Shown here: positions 39,232-49,469 of the stretch, piece by piece
How positions within the stretch are numbered: position 1 is the stretch's first letter
Layout of the letters: every line of letters starts with the position of its first letter
Assembly (NCBI RefSeq): GCF_002093745.1
Contig: NZ_MTSB01000012.1
Span: 1 to 64,000 of the forward strand
Source: Pseudomonas graminis
Lineage (GTDB): Bacteria; Pseudomonadota; Gammaproteobacteria; Pseudomonadales; Pseudomonadaceae
Reading direction: 5' to 3'
Length of the DNA: 64,000 bases
Notes under the pieces: model-generated
Told to the model about the DNA's origin: nothing
Databases searched by the model: none
Seen by the model: only the letters and a program-made list of their open reading frames with translations
Translations under genes and position numbers: made by a program

Positions 39232-39917
39232 TGACGGGCCTGTCCGGTTTTTCCAGCCTTACTCATGATCAGGCACAGGACATCGACGATTGCTGGAACC
39301 GCATCGGTATCCACGGTGACCGCTCGTGTCCGTTGCTGGCAGAGCATATTCATTGCCGCAATTGCGCGGTGTATTCCGCTGCCGCTACGCGTTTGCTGGA
39401 TCGCTATGCGCTGGCTCAGGAGCACCACGAGCAGTTTCAGGGCTCGGTGTTACAGCGCGACATCAAGACCCGTTCGATTCTGGTGTTTCGCCTCGGCGAA
39501 GAGTGGCTGGGGCTGGTTTCCCGTTGCCTGTCGGAAGTTGCCCCGCAACAGGCCATTCACTCGCTGCCGCATCAGCGTTCGCGTGCGATGCTGGGTGTCG
39601 CCAACGTACGTGGCGCTCTGGTAGCGTGCATATCCCTGGTTGAGTTGCTTGGGCTGGACAGTAACCCTGTGGTGGCGTCGGCGCGCGCTTTGCCGCGCAT
39701 GCTGATCGTTGCTGTCGAGGGCGGTCCGGTGGTGGTCCCTGTGGACGAGGTGGACGGGATTCACGCCATCGACGAGAGCGAGCTTGACGCCGCCTCTGCG
39801 TCCGGCACGCACGCCAATGCCCGCTTCACCCGCGGCGTATTGCAATGGAAAGACCGCAGCCTGCGTTGGCTTGACGAAGAACAGTTGTTGTCGGCGGTGC
39901 ATCGGAGCCTCACATGA
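39228..39917 (+). CDS. wspD: CheW-like coupling protein WspD
   Basis: The second CheW-type adaptor of the Wsp complex, 229 residues. An N-terminal extension (about 1-75) includes a cysteine pair (CPLLAEHIHC) and precedes the CheW fold (ILVFRLGEEWLGLVSRCLSEV, MLGVANVRGALVACISLVELL). Needed with WspB for receptor clustering in studied Wsp systems. It overlaps wspC and wspE by four bases. Confidence 0.93.
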   Translation: MMTGLSGFSSLTHDQAQDIDDCWNRIGIHGDRSCPLLAEHIHCRNCAVYSAAATRLLDRYALAQEHHEQFQGSVLQRDIKTRSILVFRLGEEWLGLVSRCLSEVAPQQAIHSLPHQRSRAMLGVANVRGALVACISLVELLGLDSNPVVASARALPRMLIVAVEGGPVVVPVDEVDGIHAIDESELDAASASGTHANARFTRGVLQWKDRSLRWLDEEQLLSAVHRSLT

Positions 39918-42274
39918 CGCCAGATCAAATGCGTGACGCTTCACTGTTCGAACTGTTTACCCTGGAGGCCGATGCGCAGACTCAGGTCTTGAGTGCCGGC
40001 CTGCTGGAGCTCGAACGTAATCCGACCCAGGCGGACCAACTGGAAGCCTGCATGCGCGCGGCCCATTCGCTCAAGGGTGCGGCGCGGATTGTCGGCGTCG
40101 ATTTCGGCGTCAGCGTCGCGCATGTGATGGAAGATTGCCTGGTCAGCGCCCAGGAAGGTCGCCTGTTGTTGCAGGCCGAGCACATCGACGCGTTGTTGTC
40201 CGGCACTGACCTGCTGATGCGCATTGCCACGCCAGGCGGCAACAGCGTCGGCCAGCCTGACATCGACCGTTACGTCGAGCGGCTCAACGCGCTGCTGGCG
40301 TCCGGTGCCGGCGCGGCACGCACGGTCAGCACGCCGCTGATCGACCCGTTGCTGGCCAGTGCAATGCAGCAGCTTGAATCGGCCTCTGGCGCCACATCGG
40401 CATCCACGGCCCCTGTCATTGATCCGCTGGCCGCCGACTTGCGCCTCGATACGCCCGCGCCGCCACCGGTTCCCGAGCCCGAAGCGCCGTTCACCCCGTT
40501 GCGCGAACGTCGGGTGGCCGAGGGCGGCGAGCGTGTCTTGCGAGTGACCGCCGAGCGCCTGAACGGGCTGCTGGATATGTCGAGCAAGTCGCTGGTGGAA
40601 ACCCAGCGACTCAAGCCGTTGCTGGCCGGTATGCAACGGCTCAAGCGTCTGCAAAGCAGCAGCGACCGAGCGCTTGAAGTGCTGGGCGCCAGTTTCGGCG
40701 AAGAAGGCCCTGGCGCCGATGTGCAGAAAGCGCTGGAAGATGCGCGTGGCCTGTTGTCTCAGGCGCAACACATGCTGGCCCAGCAAACAGCCGAACTGGA
40801 TGAGTTCGGCTGGCAGTCGGCGCAACGCGCCCAATTGCTGTATGACACCGCGCTGGCCTGCCGCATGCGGCCGTTCGCCGACGTATTGACTGGCCAGGCG
40901 CGCATGGTTCGCGACCTGGGGCGTGAACTCGGTAAACAGGTCCGTTTGCAGATCGAAGGCGAAAAGACCCAGGTTGATCGCGACGTGCTGGAGAAGCTCG
41001 AAGCACCGCTGACCCATCTGTTGCGCAATGCGGTGGACCACGGCATCGAATCGCCGGAAAAGCGTGTTGCCTGCGGCAAGGAACCTGAAGGCCTGATTCG
41101 TTTGCAAGCCTCTCATCAGGCCGGGTTACTGGTCGTGGAGCTGAGTGACGACGGCGGCGGTGTGGACCTTGAACGTCTGCGCCAGAGCATCGTCGAGCGC
41201 AAGCTTTCGCCCGCCGAAACCGCCCTGCAATTGAGTGAAGAAGAGCTGTTGAGTTTTCTGTTCCTGCCCGGCTTCAGCATGCGTGACAAGGTCACGCAGA
41301 TTTCCGGACGCGGCGTCGGGCTGGACGCCGTGCAGCATATGGTTCGTCAGATGCATGGCAGTGTCGAGTTGCAGCAATGGGCCGGCGAGGGCAGCCGTTT
41401 CAGAATCGAAATGCCACTGACACTGTCCGTCGTGCGCAGCCTGGTGGTGGAGGTGGGCGGTGAGGCCTATGCCTTCCCGCTGGCTCACATCGAGCGCATG
41501 CGTGACTTGCAGCCCGACGACATCGTGCAGCTTGAAGGGCGCCAGCACTTCTGGGACGAGGAGCGCCACGTGGGTCTGGTCTCGGCCAGCCAGTTGCTGA
41601 ATCGACCCCCTGCACAGAACGCCGGAGAAGCCCTCAAGGTCGTGGTCATTCGCGAGCGCGACGCCGTGTATGGCGTGGCCGTCGAGCGTTTCATCGGCGA
41701 GCGCACGCTGGTGGTCATGCCGCTGGACGCGCGTCTTGGCAAGGTTCAGGACGTGTCGGCAGGCGCCTTGCTCGATGACGGGTCGGTGGTGTTGATCATT
41801 GACGTCGAAGACATGCTGCGCTCGGTGGAAAAACTGCTGAATACCGGACGGCTGGAGCGTATCGACCGGCGCAATCGTCAGGTCGATCAGGTTTCGCGCA
41901 AACGGGTACTCGTCGTCGATGACTCTTTGACGGTTCGCGAACTGGAACGCAAGCTGCTGGTGGGACGCGGCTACGAGGTCTCGGTGGCCGTGGATGGCAT
42001 GGATGGCTGGAACGCCTTGCGTGCCGAAGACTTCGATCTGCTGATCACCGACATCGACATGCCGCGCATGGACGGCATCGAGCTGGTGACGCTGTTGCGC
42101 CGCGACACCCGCTTGCAGTCTCTGCCGGTAATGGTCGTTTCCTACAAGGATCGCGAAGAAGACCGACGTCGCGGTCTGGATGCCGGTGCCGATTATTACC
42201 TGGCCAAAGCCAGTTTCCATGATGATGCCTTGCTCGATGCGGTTGCCGAATTGATAGGAGACGCGCAAGGATGA
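39914..42274 (+). CDS. wspE: CheA-type hybrid kinase WspE
   Basis: A 786-residue hybrid kinase. The HPt domain has His51 (AAHSLKGAAR). A linker leads to dimerisation and HATPase regions (LTHLLRNAVDHGIESPEKR; the G box is ISGRGVGLDAVQ), then a CheW-like regulatory domain and a C-terminal receiver with Asp713 (LITDIDMPRMDG). It should phosphorylate WspR and WspF in response to WspA. ATGA overlaps join it to wspD and wspF. Confidence 0.94.
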   Translation: MTPDQMRDASLFELFTLEADAQTQVLSAGLLELERNPTQADQLEACMRAAHSLKGAARIVGVDFGVSVAHVMEDCLVSAQEGRLLLQAEHIDALLSGTDLLMRIATPGGNSVGQPDIDRYVERLNALLASGAGAARTVSTPLIDPLLASAMQQLESASGATSASTAPVIDPLAADLRLDTPAPPPVPEPEAPFTPLRERRVAEGGERVLRVTAERLNGLLDMSSKSLVETQRLKPLLAGMQRLKRLQSSSDRALEVLGASFGEEGPGADVQKALEDARGLLSQAQHMLAQQTAELDEFGWQSAQRAQLLYDTALACRMRPFADVLTGQARMVRDLGRELGKQVRLQIEGEKTQVDRDVLEKLEAPLTHLLRNAVDHGIESPEKRVACGKEPEGLIRLQASHQAGLLVVELSDDGGGVDLERLRQSIVERKLSPAETALQLSEEELLSFLFLPGFSMRDKVTQISGRGVGLDAVQHMVRQMHGSVELQQWAGEGSRFRIEMPLTLSVVRSLVVEVGGEAYAFPLAHIERMRDLQPDDIVQLEGRQHFWDEERHVGLVSASQLLNRPPAQNAGEALKVVVIRERDAVYGVAVERFIGERTLVVMPLDARLGKVQDVSAGALLDDGSVVLIIDVEDMLRSVEKLLNTGRLERIDRRNRQVDQVSRKRVLVVDDSLTVRELERKLLVGRGYEVSVAVDGMDGWNALRAEDFDLLITDIDMPRMDGIELVTLLRRDTRLQSLPVMVVSYKDREEDRRRGLDAGADYYLAKASFHDDALLDAVAELIGDAQG

Positions 42275-43281
42275 AGATTGCCATCGTCAATGACATGCCC
42301 CTGGCGATAGAGGCTTTGCGTCGGGCGCTGGCCTTCGAACCTGCGCACCAGATCGTGTGGGTGGCGGCCAACGGCGCAGACGCGGTGCAGCGCTGCATTG
42401 ATCAGACCCCGGATCTGATCCTGATGGACCTGATCATGCCGGTGATGGATGGCGTTGAGGCAACACGCCGAATCATGGCCGAAACGCCATGCGCAATCGT
42501 CATCGTGACCGTCAACCGCGAGCAGAACATGCGTCGTGTCTTCGAGGCCATGGGCCACGGCGCGCTGGACGTGGTGGACACGCCTGCCATTGGCGGCCCC
42601 AACCCCAGAGACGCAGCGATGCCGCTGCTGCGCAAGATCCTCAATATTGAATGGCTGATCGGGCAGCGCGGCAGCCGTGAACGGGTGGTGGCAGCGCCGT
42701 CTCGGGATTCGGTAAAGCGCGACCGGTTGATCGCCATCGGGTCTTCCGCCGGCGGTCCGGCGGCGCTGGAGATTCTTCTCAAGGGTCTTCCGGCCAATTT
42801 TTCACCGGCCATCGTGCTGGTGCAGCACGTTGACCAGGTGTTTGCAGCGGGTATGGCAGACTGGCTGTGTTCGGTGTCCGGCGTACCCGTGCGGCTGGCA
42901 ACAGAGGGCGAACCCCCTCAGCCCGGTGTGGTGTTACTGGCCGGGACCAATCATCATATCCGGCTGTTGAAGGACGGTACGCTGGCGTATACGGCGGAAC
43001 CGGTGAATGAAATCTACAGGCCCTCGATTGATGTGTTTTTCGAGAGCGTGACCCGTTACTGGAGTGGTGAGGCAGTGGGCGTTCTGCTGACCGGCATGGG
43101 GCGCGACGGCGCGCAAGGGCTCAAGGCAATGCGTGAGCGGGGGTTTCTGACCATCGCTCAGGATCAGGCCAGCTCTGCCGTGTATGGCATGCCCAAGGCG
43201 GCCGCCGCCATTGATGCAGCGGTTGAAATACGCCCGCTGCTCACCATTGCACCTCGCCTCATCGAGGTATTTACCCAATGA
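42271..43281 (+). CDS. wspF: CheB-type methylesterase WspF
   Basis: A 336-residue methylesterase that resets WspA. The receiver has Asp53 (LILMDLIMPVMDG). The catalytic domain has the nucleophile serine in IAIGSSAGGPAALE, the histidine in VLVQHVDQ and GMGRDGAQG near the end. Loss of WspF in studied pseudomonads locks the system on and gives wrinkly colonies; this copy looks intact. It overlaps wspE by four bases and precedes wspR by 45 bp. Confidence 0.94.
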   Translation: MKIAIVNDMPLAIEALRRALAFEPAHQIVWVAANGADAVQRCIDQTPDLILMDLIMPVMDGVEATRRIMAETPCAIVIVTVNREQNMRRVFEAMGHGALDVVDTPAIGGPNPRDAAMPLLRKILNIEWLIGQRGSRERVVAAPSRDSVKRDRLIAIGSSAGGPAALEILLKGLPANFSPAIVLVQHVDQVFAAGMADWLCSVSGVPVRLATEGEPPQPGVVLLAGTNHHIRLLKDGTLAYTAEPVNEIYRPSIDVFFESVTRYWSGEAVGVLLTGMGRDGAQGLKAMRERGFLTIAQDQASSAVYGMPKAAAAIDAAVEIRPLLTIAPRLIEVFTQ

Positions 43282-43326
43282 TTGTTCAGGTCAAATTACT
43301 GACTGTCGGCGAACAGGAGACAATTC

Positions 43327-44331
43327 ATGGATGACCTGCACAAGGACGACATCACCACACCGGACGAGAACAGCGCAATGGTGCTGCTGGTGGATGATCA
43401 GGCCATGATTGGCGAAGCAGTACGGCGCGGGCTGGCCGGTCACGAATCGATCGACTTCCACTTTTGCGCGGATCCACATCAGGCGATTGCTCAGGCGGTG
43501 CAGATCAAACCGACTGTCATTCTTCAGGACCTGGTCATGCCGGGGCTGGACGGTTTGACGCTGGTGCGTGAATACCGCAGTAACCCGCTGACTCGCGACA
43601 TCCCGATCATCGTTCTGTCCACCAAGGAAGATCCGCTGATCAAGAGCGCGGCATTTACAGCCGGGGCCAACGACTACCTGGTAAAGCTGCCGGACAACAT
43701 CGAACTGGTCGCACGCATTCGTTATCACTCGCGCTCGTACATGACGCTGCTGCAGCGTGATGAAGCCTACCGCGCCTTGCGCGTCAGCCAGCAACAGTTG
43801 CTCGACACCAACCTGGTGTTGCAGCGCCTGATGAACTCCGATGGCCTGACCGGGCTGTCGAACCGGCGTCATTTCGATGAATACCTGGAGCTGGAATGGC
43901 GCAGGGCGGTACGTGACCAGTCACAGTTGTCGCTGTTGATGATCGATGTCGACTACTTCAAAGCCTACAACGACAACTTCGGGCATCTGGAGGGCGACGA
44001 AGCCCTGCGTCAGGTGGCCAAGGCGATCCGTAACAGTTGCAGTCGCCCGTCCGACTTGCCGGCACGCTACGGTGGGGAAGAGTTCGCGATGGTGCTGCCC
44101 AATACGTCGCCGGGGGGCGCACGCCTGCTGGCGGAGAAACTGCGGCAGAGCGTGGCAGGCATGAACATTCCGCATATCGCCCCGACGCCGGGTTCCAGTC
44201 TGACCGTCAGTATCGGCGTTGCAACCGTGACGCCGCAGCTGGAGATGTCCAGTCGCCAACTGATTCTGGATGCCGACAAAGGGCTTTATGTGGCAAAGAA
44301 CAACGGGCGCAATCAGGTGGCGGCGGGCTGA
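43327..44331 (+). CDS. wspR: Diguanylate cyclase response regulator WspR
   Basis: The output of the Wsp pathway, making c-di-GMP from two GTP. The 334-residue protein has a receiver (phospho-Asp68 in [13 protein letters not shown]), a coiled linker and a GGDEF domain. The active loop is GGEEF at 249-253, a functional variant, and an inhibitory-site RxxD (RPSD, 240-243) lies five residues before the loop, so product feedback is expected. The start ATG has a strong site (CAGGAG). It closes the operon; no clear terminator follows. Confidence 0.95.
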   Translation: MDDLHKDDITTPDENSAMVLLVDDQAMIGEAVRRGLAGHESIDFHFCADPHQAIAQAVQIKPTVILQDLVMPGLDGLTLVREYRSNPLTRDIPIIVLSTKEDPLIKSAAFTAGANDYLVKLPDNIELVARIRYHSRSYMTLLQRDEAYRALRVSQQQLLDTNLVLQRLMNSDGLTGLSNRRHFDEYLELEWRRAVRDQSQLSLLMIDVDYFKAYNDNFGHLEGDEALRQVAKAIRNSCSRPSDLPARYGGEEFAMVLPNTSPGGARLLAEKLRQSVAGMNIPHIAPTPGSSLTVSIGVATVTPQLEMSSRQLILDADKGLYVAKNNGRNQVAAG

Positions 44332-44400
44332 TACGGCCGGCAGCCGCCAAATGGCAGGATAACGGTGCCATACGGGCTGCTTTCACAGCCCTGCCTGGGG

Positions 44401-44406
44401 TATACT
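44401..44406 (+). promoter_or_regulatory. Candidate -10 box of the prfB-lysS promoter
   Basis: TATACT in GGGGTATACTCGTC, 40 bp upstream of prfB. No strong -35 is seen. A small hairpin GGGCTG/CAGCCC (44374-44391) overlaps the -35 area. Confidence 0.4.
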
Positions 44407-44445
44407 CGTCGGCTTTGAAAATTTCGCCTGCGAGTGCTGCCTACC

Positions 44446-45541
44446 ATGGAAATCAACCCGATCCTAAACAGCATCAAGGATTTGTCCGAGCGCTCCGAAA
44501 CCATTCGGGGGTATCTTTGACTACGATCACAAACATGATCGTCTGACCGAAGTCAACCGCGAGCTCGAAGATCCAGCTGTCTGGAACAACCCGGCCTACG
44601 CCCAGGAACTGGGGCGTGAGCGCTCCCTGCTGGCGCAGATCGTAGAAACCCTGGACGAAATGTCCTCCGGGCTGGCCGATGCCAAAGACCTGTTGCTGAT
44701 GTCCGCCGAAGAAGAAGACCAGGCGGCTGTCGATGACGTGGCTGCCGAAGTCGAGCGCCTGCGCGAGTCGCTGGAAAAACTCGAATTTCGCCGCATGTTC
44801 AGTGGCGACATGGACCCCAACAACGCTTACCTGGACATCCAGGCCGGCTCCGGCGGCACCGAAGCCCAGGACTGGGCCAACATCCTGCTGCGCATGTACC
44901 TGCGCTGGGCTGACAAGCGCGGCTTCGACGCAACCATCATGGAACTGTCTGCCGGTGAAGTCGCCGGTATCAAGGGCGCTACCGTGCATATCAAGGGTGA
45001 ATACGCCTTTGGCTGGTTGCGTACCGAAATCGGTGTTCACCGTCTGGTGCGCAAGAGCCCGTTCGACTCCGGCAACCGTCGCCACACCTCGTTCTCGGCC
45101 GTTTTCGTTTCGCCTGAAATCGATGACAACATCGAAATTGACATCAACCCGTCGGACCTGCGCATCGACACGTACCGGTCCTCCGGTGCCGGTGGTCAGC
45201 ACGTCAACACCACCGACTCGGCGGTGCGTATCACCCACGTTCCGACCAACACCGTGGTCAGTTGCCAGAACGAACGTTCCCAGCATGCGAACAAGGACAC
45301 CGCCATGAAAATGCTGCGGGCCCGTTTGTATGAGCAGGAAGTGCAGAAGCGCAACGCAGCGTCCCAGGCGCTGGAAGACACCAAGTCCGACATTGGCTGG
45401 GGTCACCAGATTCGCTCCTATGTGCTGGACGCTTCGCGCATCAAGGACCTGCGGACCAACATCGAACGCAGCGATTGCGACAAAGTGCTTGATGGCGATA
45501 TCGACGAATACCTGATCGCAAGCCTCAAGCAAGGGCTGTAA
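44446..45541 (+). CDS. prfB: Peptide chain release factor 2, with programmed +1 frameshift
   Basis: RF2 ends translation at UGA and UAA. The product is 364 residues, joined from 44446-44517 and 44519-45541. The first 24 codons end at CTT followed by an in-frame TGA (44518-44520); a +1 slip on CTTT skips T44518 and continues as GAC. Motifs after the shift are [18 protein letters not shown] with SPF for stop-codon reading and [16 protein letters not shown] with the GGQ catalytic loop. The frame is fully open from 44519 to the stop. lysS follows after 69 bp. Confidence 0.96.
44506..44520 (+). promoter_or_regulatory. prfB +1 recoding site
   Basis: CGGGGGTATCTTTGA, followed by C: an internal Shine-Dalgarno-like GGGGG lies three bases upstream of the CTT-TGA-C slip site. 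This is the classic RF2 autoregulatory site: scarce RF2 gives more frameshifting and more RF2. Confidence 0.96.
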
Positions 45542-45610
45542 ACCGTCAGCCGACCCCTCAAGCCCCTCGTCGCAAGGCGAGGGCGAACCCGTGATGGAAT
45601 ATCTAAAGAC

Positions 45611-47113
45611 ATGAGCGACCAACAACTCGACCCGCAAGCCCTGCAACAGGAAGAAAACACCCTGATCGCCCTGCGCAAGGAGAAGCTTGCTGCCGGCCGT
45701 GCCAAGGGTCAGGCCTTCCCCAACGACTTCCGCCGCGACAGCTACTGCAACGACTTGCAGAAACAGTACGTCGACAAGACCAAGGAAGAACTGGCAGAGG
45801 CAGCGATTCCGGTCAAGGTTGCCGGTCGCATCATGCTCAACCGTGGCTCGTTCATGGTGATTCAGGACATGACCGGACGCATCCAGGTCTATGTCAACCG
45901 CAAGACCCTGCCTGAAGACACCCTGGCCGAGGTGAAAACCTGGGACCTGGGCGACATCATTGCTGCCGAAGGCACCCTGGCGCGCTCCGGCAAGGGCGAC
46001 CTGTATGTCGAAATGACCAGCGTGCGCCTGCTGACCAAATCGCTGCGCCCGCTGCCCGACAAGCACCACGGCCTGACGGACACCGAGCAGCGCTACCGTC
46101 AGCGTTACGTCGACCTGATCGTCAACGAAGACGTGCGCGAGACTTTCCGCGTCCGTTCGCAGGTCATCGCTCACATCCGCAGCTTCCTGATGAAGCGCGA
46201 CTTCCTCGAAGTCGAAACGCCGATGCTGCAAACCATTCCCGGCGGTGCGGCGGCCAAGCCGTTCGAAACCCACCACAACGCGCTGGACCTGGAAATGTTC
46301 CTGCGTATCGCGCCAGAGCTGTACCTCAAGCGTCTGGTGGTCGGCGGGTTCGAGAAAGTCTTCGAGATCAACCGCAACTTCCGCAACGAAGGCGTTTCGA
46401 CCCGGCACAACCCCGAGTTCACCATGCTCGAGTTCTACCAGGCGTACGCTGACTACGAAGACAACATGGACCTCACCGAGGAACTGTTCCGTGAACTGGC
46501 GCAACTGGTTCTGGGCAGCACCGACGTGCCTTACGGCGACAAGGTGTTCCACTTCGGCGAGCCGTTCGTGCGTCTGTCGGTGTTCGATTCGATCCTCAAG
46601 TACAACCCTGAACTGACCGCCGCCGACTTGCAGGATGTCGACAAGGCGCGTGCCATCGCCAAAAAGGCCGGTGCGAAAGTGCTGGGCTTCGAAGGTCTGG
46701 GCAAGTTGCAGGTGATGATTTTCGAAGAACTGGTCGAGCACAAGCTGGAGCAGCCGCATTTCATCACCCAGTACCCGTTCGAAGTGTCGCCGCTGGCCCG
46801 TCGCAACGACGAAAACCCGAGCGTGACCGACCGTTTCGAGCTGTTCATCGGTGGCCGTGAAATCGCCAACGCCTATTCCGAGCTCAATGACGCGGAAGAT
46901 CAGGCCGAACGCTTTCAGGCTCAGGTGGCCGACAAGGACGCCGGTGATGACGAGGCCATGCATTACGACGCCGACTTCGTTCGTGCGCTGGAATACGGCA
47001 TGCCGCCTACGGCTGGCGAGGGGATCGGGATCGATCGCCTGGTGATGCTGCTCACCGACTCACCGTCTATCCGGGACGTCATCCTGTTCCCGCACATGCG
47101 CCCCCAAGCGTAA
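45611..47113 (+). CDS. lysS: Lysyl-tRNA synthetase, class II
   Basis: Charges tRNA-Lys. The 500-residue protein has the N-terminal OB fold ([20 protein letters not shown]) and a class II core: motif 2 [20 protein letters not shown] and motif 3 [20 protein letters not shown]. Length is typical. It follows prfB, the usual arrangement in gamma-proteobacteria, and ends in a strong terminator. Confidence 0.96.
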   Translation: MSDQQLDPQALQQEENTLIALRKEKLAAGRAKGQAFPNDFRRDSYCNDLQKQYVDKTKEELAEAAIPVKVAGRIMLNRGSFMVIQDMTGRIQVYVNRKTLPEDTLAEVKTWDLGDIIAAEGTLARSGKGDLYVEMTSVRLLTKSLRPLPDKHHGLTDTEQRYRQRYVDLIVNEDVRETFRVRSQVIAHIRSFLMKRDFLEVETPMLQTIPGGAAAKPFETHHNALDLEMFLRIAPELYLKRLVVGGFEKVFEINRNFRNEGVSTRHNPEFTMLEFYQAYADYEDNMDLTEELFRELAQLVLGSTDVPYGDKVFHFGEPFVRLSVFDSILKYNPELTAADLQDVDKARAIAKKAGAKVLGFEGLGKLQVMIFEELVEHKLEQPHFITQYPFEVSPLARRNDENPSVTDRFELFIGGREIANAYSELNDAEDQAERFQAQVADKDAGDDEAMHYDADFVRALEYGMPPTAGEGIGIDRLVMLLTDSPSIRDVILFPHMRPQA

Positions 47114-47126
47114 TCAGTGAAAAATC

Positions 47127-47154
47127 AGCCGCCTTCAATGGGCGGCTTTTTTTT
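47127..47154 (+). terminator. Intrinsic terminator after lysS
   Basis: AGCCGCC (47127-47133), 7-base loop, GGCGGCT (47141-47147), then a run of Ts. Confidence 0.92.
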
Positions 47155-47190
47155 AGGTGTTTTTTCAGAACGACTCAAAAGGAAGCTGTC

Positions 47191-47916
47191 GTGACCATTG
47201 CCAGAGAAGGGGCCGCCGGAGTAGCCAGTGCGGTGGCCAAAAGCGTCAAGTATCAAGGCCGAAAGGCCGCTCGTGAAGGCAGTGAGCAACGCAGGCAGGT
47301 GATTCTCGATGCGGCCATGCGCATCGTGGTGCGCGACGGCGTACGTGCTGTGCGCCATCGTGCAGTGGCTGCCGAGGCCTGCGTGCCGCTGTCGGCCACC
47401 ACCTATTATTTCAAGGACATCGACGACCTGCTGACCGATGCCTTCGCCCAATACGTCCAGCGCAGTGCCGACTACCTCGCCAGGCTCTGGCAGAACACGG
47501 AAGTCGTTCTGCGCGAGATGATGAGCCGCAGTTCAGGAAGCCCGACCGACCGCTTTCGGCTGGCCGACGATATCGCCCGCATGGTGATGGAGCACATTCG
47601 GCATCAGTTGCTCACCCGGCGTGATTATCTGATTGCCGAACAGGCTTTCTATCACGAGGCGCTGATCAACCCGCGCCTGACCCCGCTGGTCATGGCTCAT
47701 CAGGAAATTCTGTTGCAGGGCAGCTGTCAGTTTTTCCAGGTGATCGGCTCGCTGCAGCCTTATCAGGACGCTCAGGTGTTGACGGGACTCATCCGGCGCA
47801 TGGAGTATCAAGGCCTGCTTCATGGTCCACAGCGTCAGGCAGACGAAGAAATGCTCTGTATCCTGACCCGTCAGATGCGTCTGGTACTGGGGACGCCGCA
47901 GCCGGCACGAGCGTGA
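47191..47916 (+). CDS. TetR family transcriptional regulator
   Basis: A 241-residue regulator. A basic extension (about 1-32) precedes the TetR helix-turn-helix ([20 protein letters not shown], then [17 protein letters not shown] near 66-82). The rest is a helical ligand-binding domain. The start is GTG, preceded by AAAAGGAAG. It sits downstream of lysS, as a TetR gene does in other pseudomonads. The ligand and targets are unknown; it may control its neighbour at 48057. Confidence 0.87.
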   Translation: MTIAREGAAGVASAVAKSVKYQGRKAAREGSEQRRQVILDAAMRIVVRDGVRAVRHRAVAAEACVPLSATTYYFKDIDDLLTDAFAQYVQRSADYLARLWQNTEVVLREMMSRSSGSPTDRFRLADDIARMVMEHIRHQLLTRRDYLIAEQAFYHEALINPRLTPLVMAHQEILLQGSCQFFQVIGSLQPYQDAQVLTGLIRRMEYQGLLHGPQRQADEEMLCILTRQMRLVLGTPQPARA

Positions 47917-48056
47917 CGGTGCTTCGTGCCGCATGCTCTGGATCAACGGCCTGTCCGGATTGACGATCCGGCCATTTCCGATATTTTTCTACAGGTGGCG
48001 CATGGTCCATGCGTTGCCAAGCAGCAGGGCAACAGCCCGCCAGCCAAGGAGTCCCG

Positions 48057-49334
48057 GTGGACGAGTATCAACAGACTATTCGTGCGTTATCGGATCGGAT
48101 CGTCGTTGCACAGACGCCGATTCGCATTCTGGATGCAGTGAAGTGGGATGACACGGTCCGCAAGGAGTTTCTGGCGGCCAATGGCAAGGCACTGCCTGCC
48201 GTGGACCGCGCCTATTATGAAAACCGCCCGTTGGGTTTCGATTCGGTTGCCTTGAAACAAGAGTTTCAGAACATCGAGCGGGACGTCACGCGTCAGTTGG
48301 GGCAGTTCAACCCGGTCGGGCAGATCATGCGGCGTATGTGCCGTGAGTACCGAATGGTGGTCCGCATGCTTGAAGCGCGCGGCACCCCCGACTTCGGACT
48401 GATCTCGCAGGAGCTCTACGGCGCGGCGTCCGACGCTTTTCACGCCGGCGACCCGACCCTGGCCGACCTGGGCCTGATGCTCTCGGACTACCTGAACAAC
48501 ATTGCCGGGCGCGGCGATCTGAAGGACGAGCCGAAAACCCTGACGGCCAAAGACGCGGTTTCGCTGTTGCAGTCGCGCTTGAACCGGGTGTTCGGCGAGG
48601 CGGAGGAAACCATTCGGGTGTTCGAGTCGGACGGTATCGTCGCCGATGCGGCTGCCGGTGCCGACTACATCAAGATCCGCAGTGACGCGATGTTCAACGA
48701 GCGTGACGTACGGGCGCTTGAGGTTCATGAGGGGCTGGTTCACGTCGGCACGACGCTGAATGGTCAGAACCAGCCGATCTGCACGTTCCTGTCCAAGGGG
48801 CCGCCCTCGTCGACAGTGACTCAGGAAGGGTTGGCGATTCTCATGGAGGTCATCGCTTTTGCCTCTTATCCCAGCCGCCTGCGCAAACTGACCAACCGCA
48901 CGCGTGCCATTCACATGGCGGAGCAGGGCGCTGACTTTCTGCAGGTGTTCGAGTTCTATCGCGAGCAGGGCTTCGGCATGTCGGAGAGCTACGGCAACGC
49001 CAGCCGGGTCTTTCGTGGCTCGGTGCCGAACGGGTTACCGTTCACCAAAGACCTGTCTTACCTGAAAGGCTTCATCATGGTCTACAACTACATCCAGTTG
49101 GCCGTGCGCAAGGGCAAGCTGGAGCAGGTGCCACTGCTGTTCTGCGGCAAGACCACGCTGGAAGACATGCGCAGCCTGCGGCAACTGGTGGACGAGGGCC
49201 TGGTCGTCGCCCCCAAATACCTGCCCGACCAGTTCCGCGACATGAACGCCCTGTCGGCCTGGATGTGCTTCTCCAACTTCCTCAACCACCTCAGCCTGGA
49301 TCGGATAGAAGCGGATTATTCGAATATTTTGTAG
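48057..49334 (+). CDS. DUF1704 / QEGLA-motif protein, putative metallopeptidase
   Basis: A 425-residue protein of the TIGR02421 group, called flavohemoglobin expression-modulating QEGLA-motif proteins. VTQEGLAILME carries the name-giving motif. EVHEGLVHVGTTLNGQNQP contains an HExxxH pattern (His224, Glu225, His229), with Glu257 of the QEGLA motif as a possible third metal ligand. This is the pattern of the DUF1704 family, whose eukaryotic members (MATCAP) are zinc tyrosine carboxypeptidases, so peptidase activity is a fair inference. The start is GTG, 5 bases after AAGGAG; earlier in-frame codons are rejected. No signal peptide is seen. Confidence 0.85.
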   Translation: MDEYQQTIRALSDRIVVAQTPIRILDAVKWDDTVRKEFLAANGKALPAVDRAYYENRPLGFDSVALKQEFQNIERDVTRQLGQFNPVGQIMRRMCREYRMVVRMLEARGTPDFGLISQELYGAASDAFHAGDPTLADLGLMLSDYLNNIAGRGDLKDEPKTLTAKDAVSLLQSRLNRVFGEAEETIRVFESDGIVADAAAGADYIKIRSDAMFNERDVRALEVHEGLVHVGTTLNGQNQPICTFLSKGPPSSTVTQEGLAILMEVIAFASYPSRLRKLTNRTRAIHMAEQGADFLQVFEFYREQGFGMSESYGNASRVFRGSVPNGLPFTKDLSYLKGFIMVYNYIQLAVRKGKLEQVPLLFCGKTTLEDMRSLRQLVDEGLVVAPKYLPDQFRDMNALSAWMCFSNFLNHLSLDRIEADYSNIL

Positions 49335-49439
49335 GGGTTGAGCGTTGGATCAGTGTCAGGGCGAAGAAACCCGACGAAGTCGGGCCGGAAACGGAGCAGC
49401 AGGCGTTGGTGACGTTGGCCCCAGGCAGGAGAGTCGGTC

Positions 49440-49469
49440 ATGACCCACCCACAAGGAACCCCCCTTTGA
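49440..49469 (+). CDS. Nine-codon mini-ORF overlapping the lipoprotein start
   Basis: ATG to TGA encodes MTHPQGTPL. AGGAG lies 8 bases before its ATG. Its stop codon overlaps the TTG start of the lipoprotein gene (49466-49468), and the AAGGA that serves the TTG lies inside it. The arrangement suggests a leader for translational coupling. Such a short frame could also occur by chance. Confidence 0.35.
   Translation: MTHPQGTPL

Noticed and set aside
44474..46963. An 829-codon open frame on the minus strand across prfB and lysS
   Set aside because: It is a shadow frame of two certain genes in high-GC DNA. It has His/Gln/Arg/Val-rich low-complexity composition and no ribosome site.
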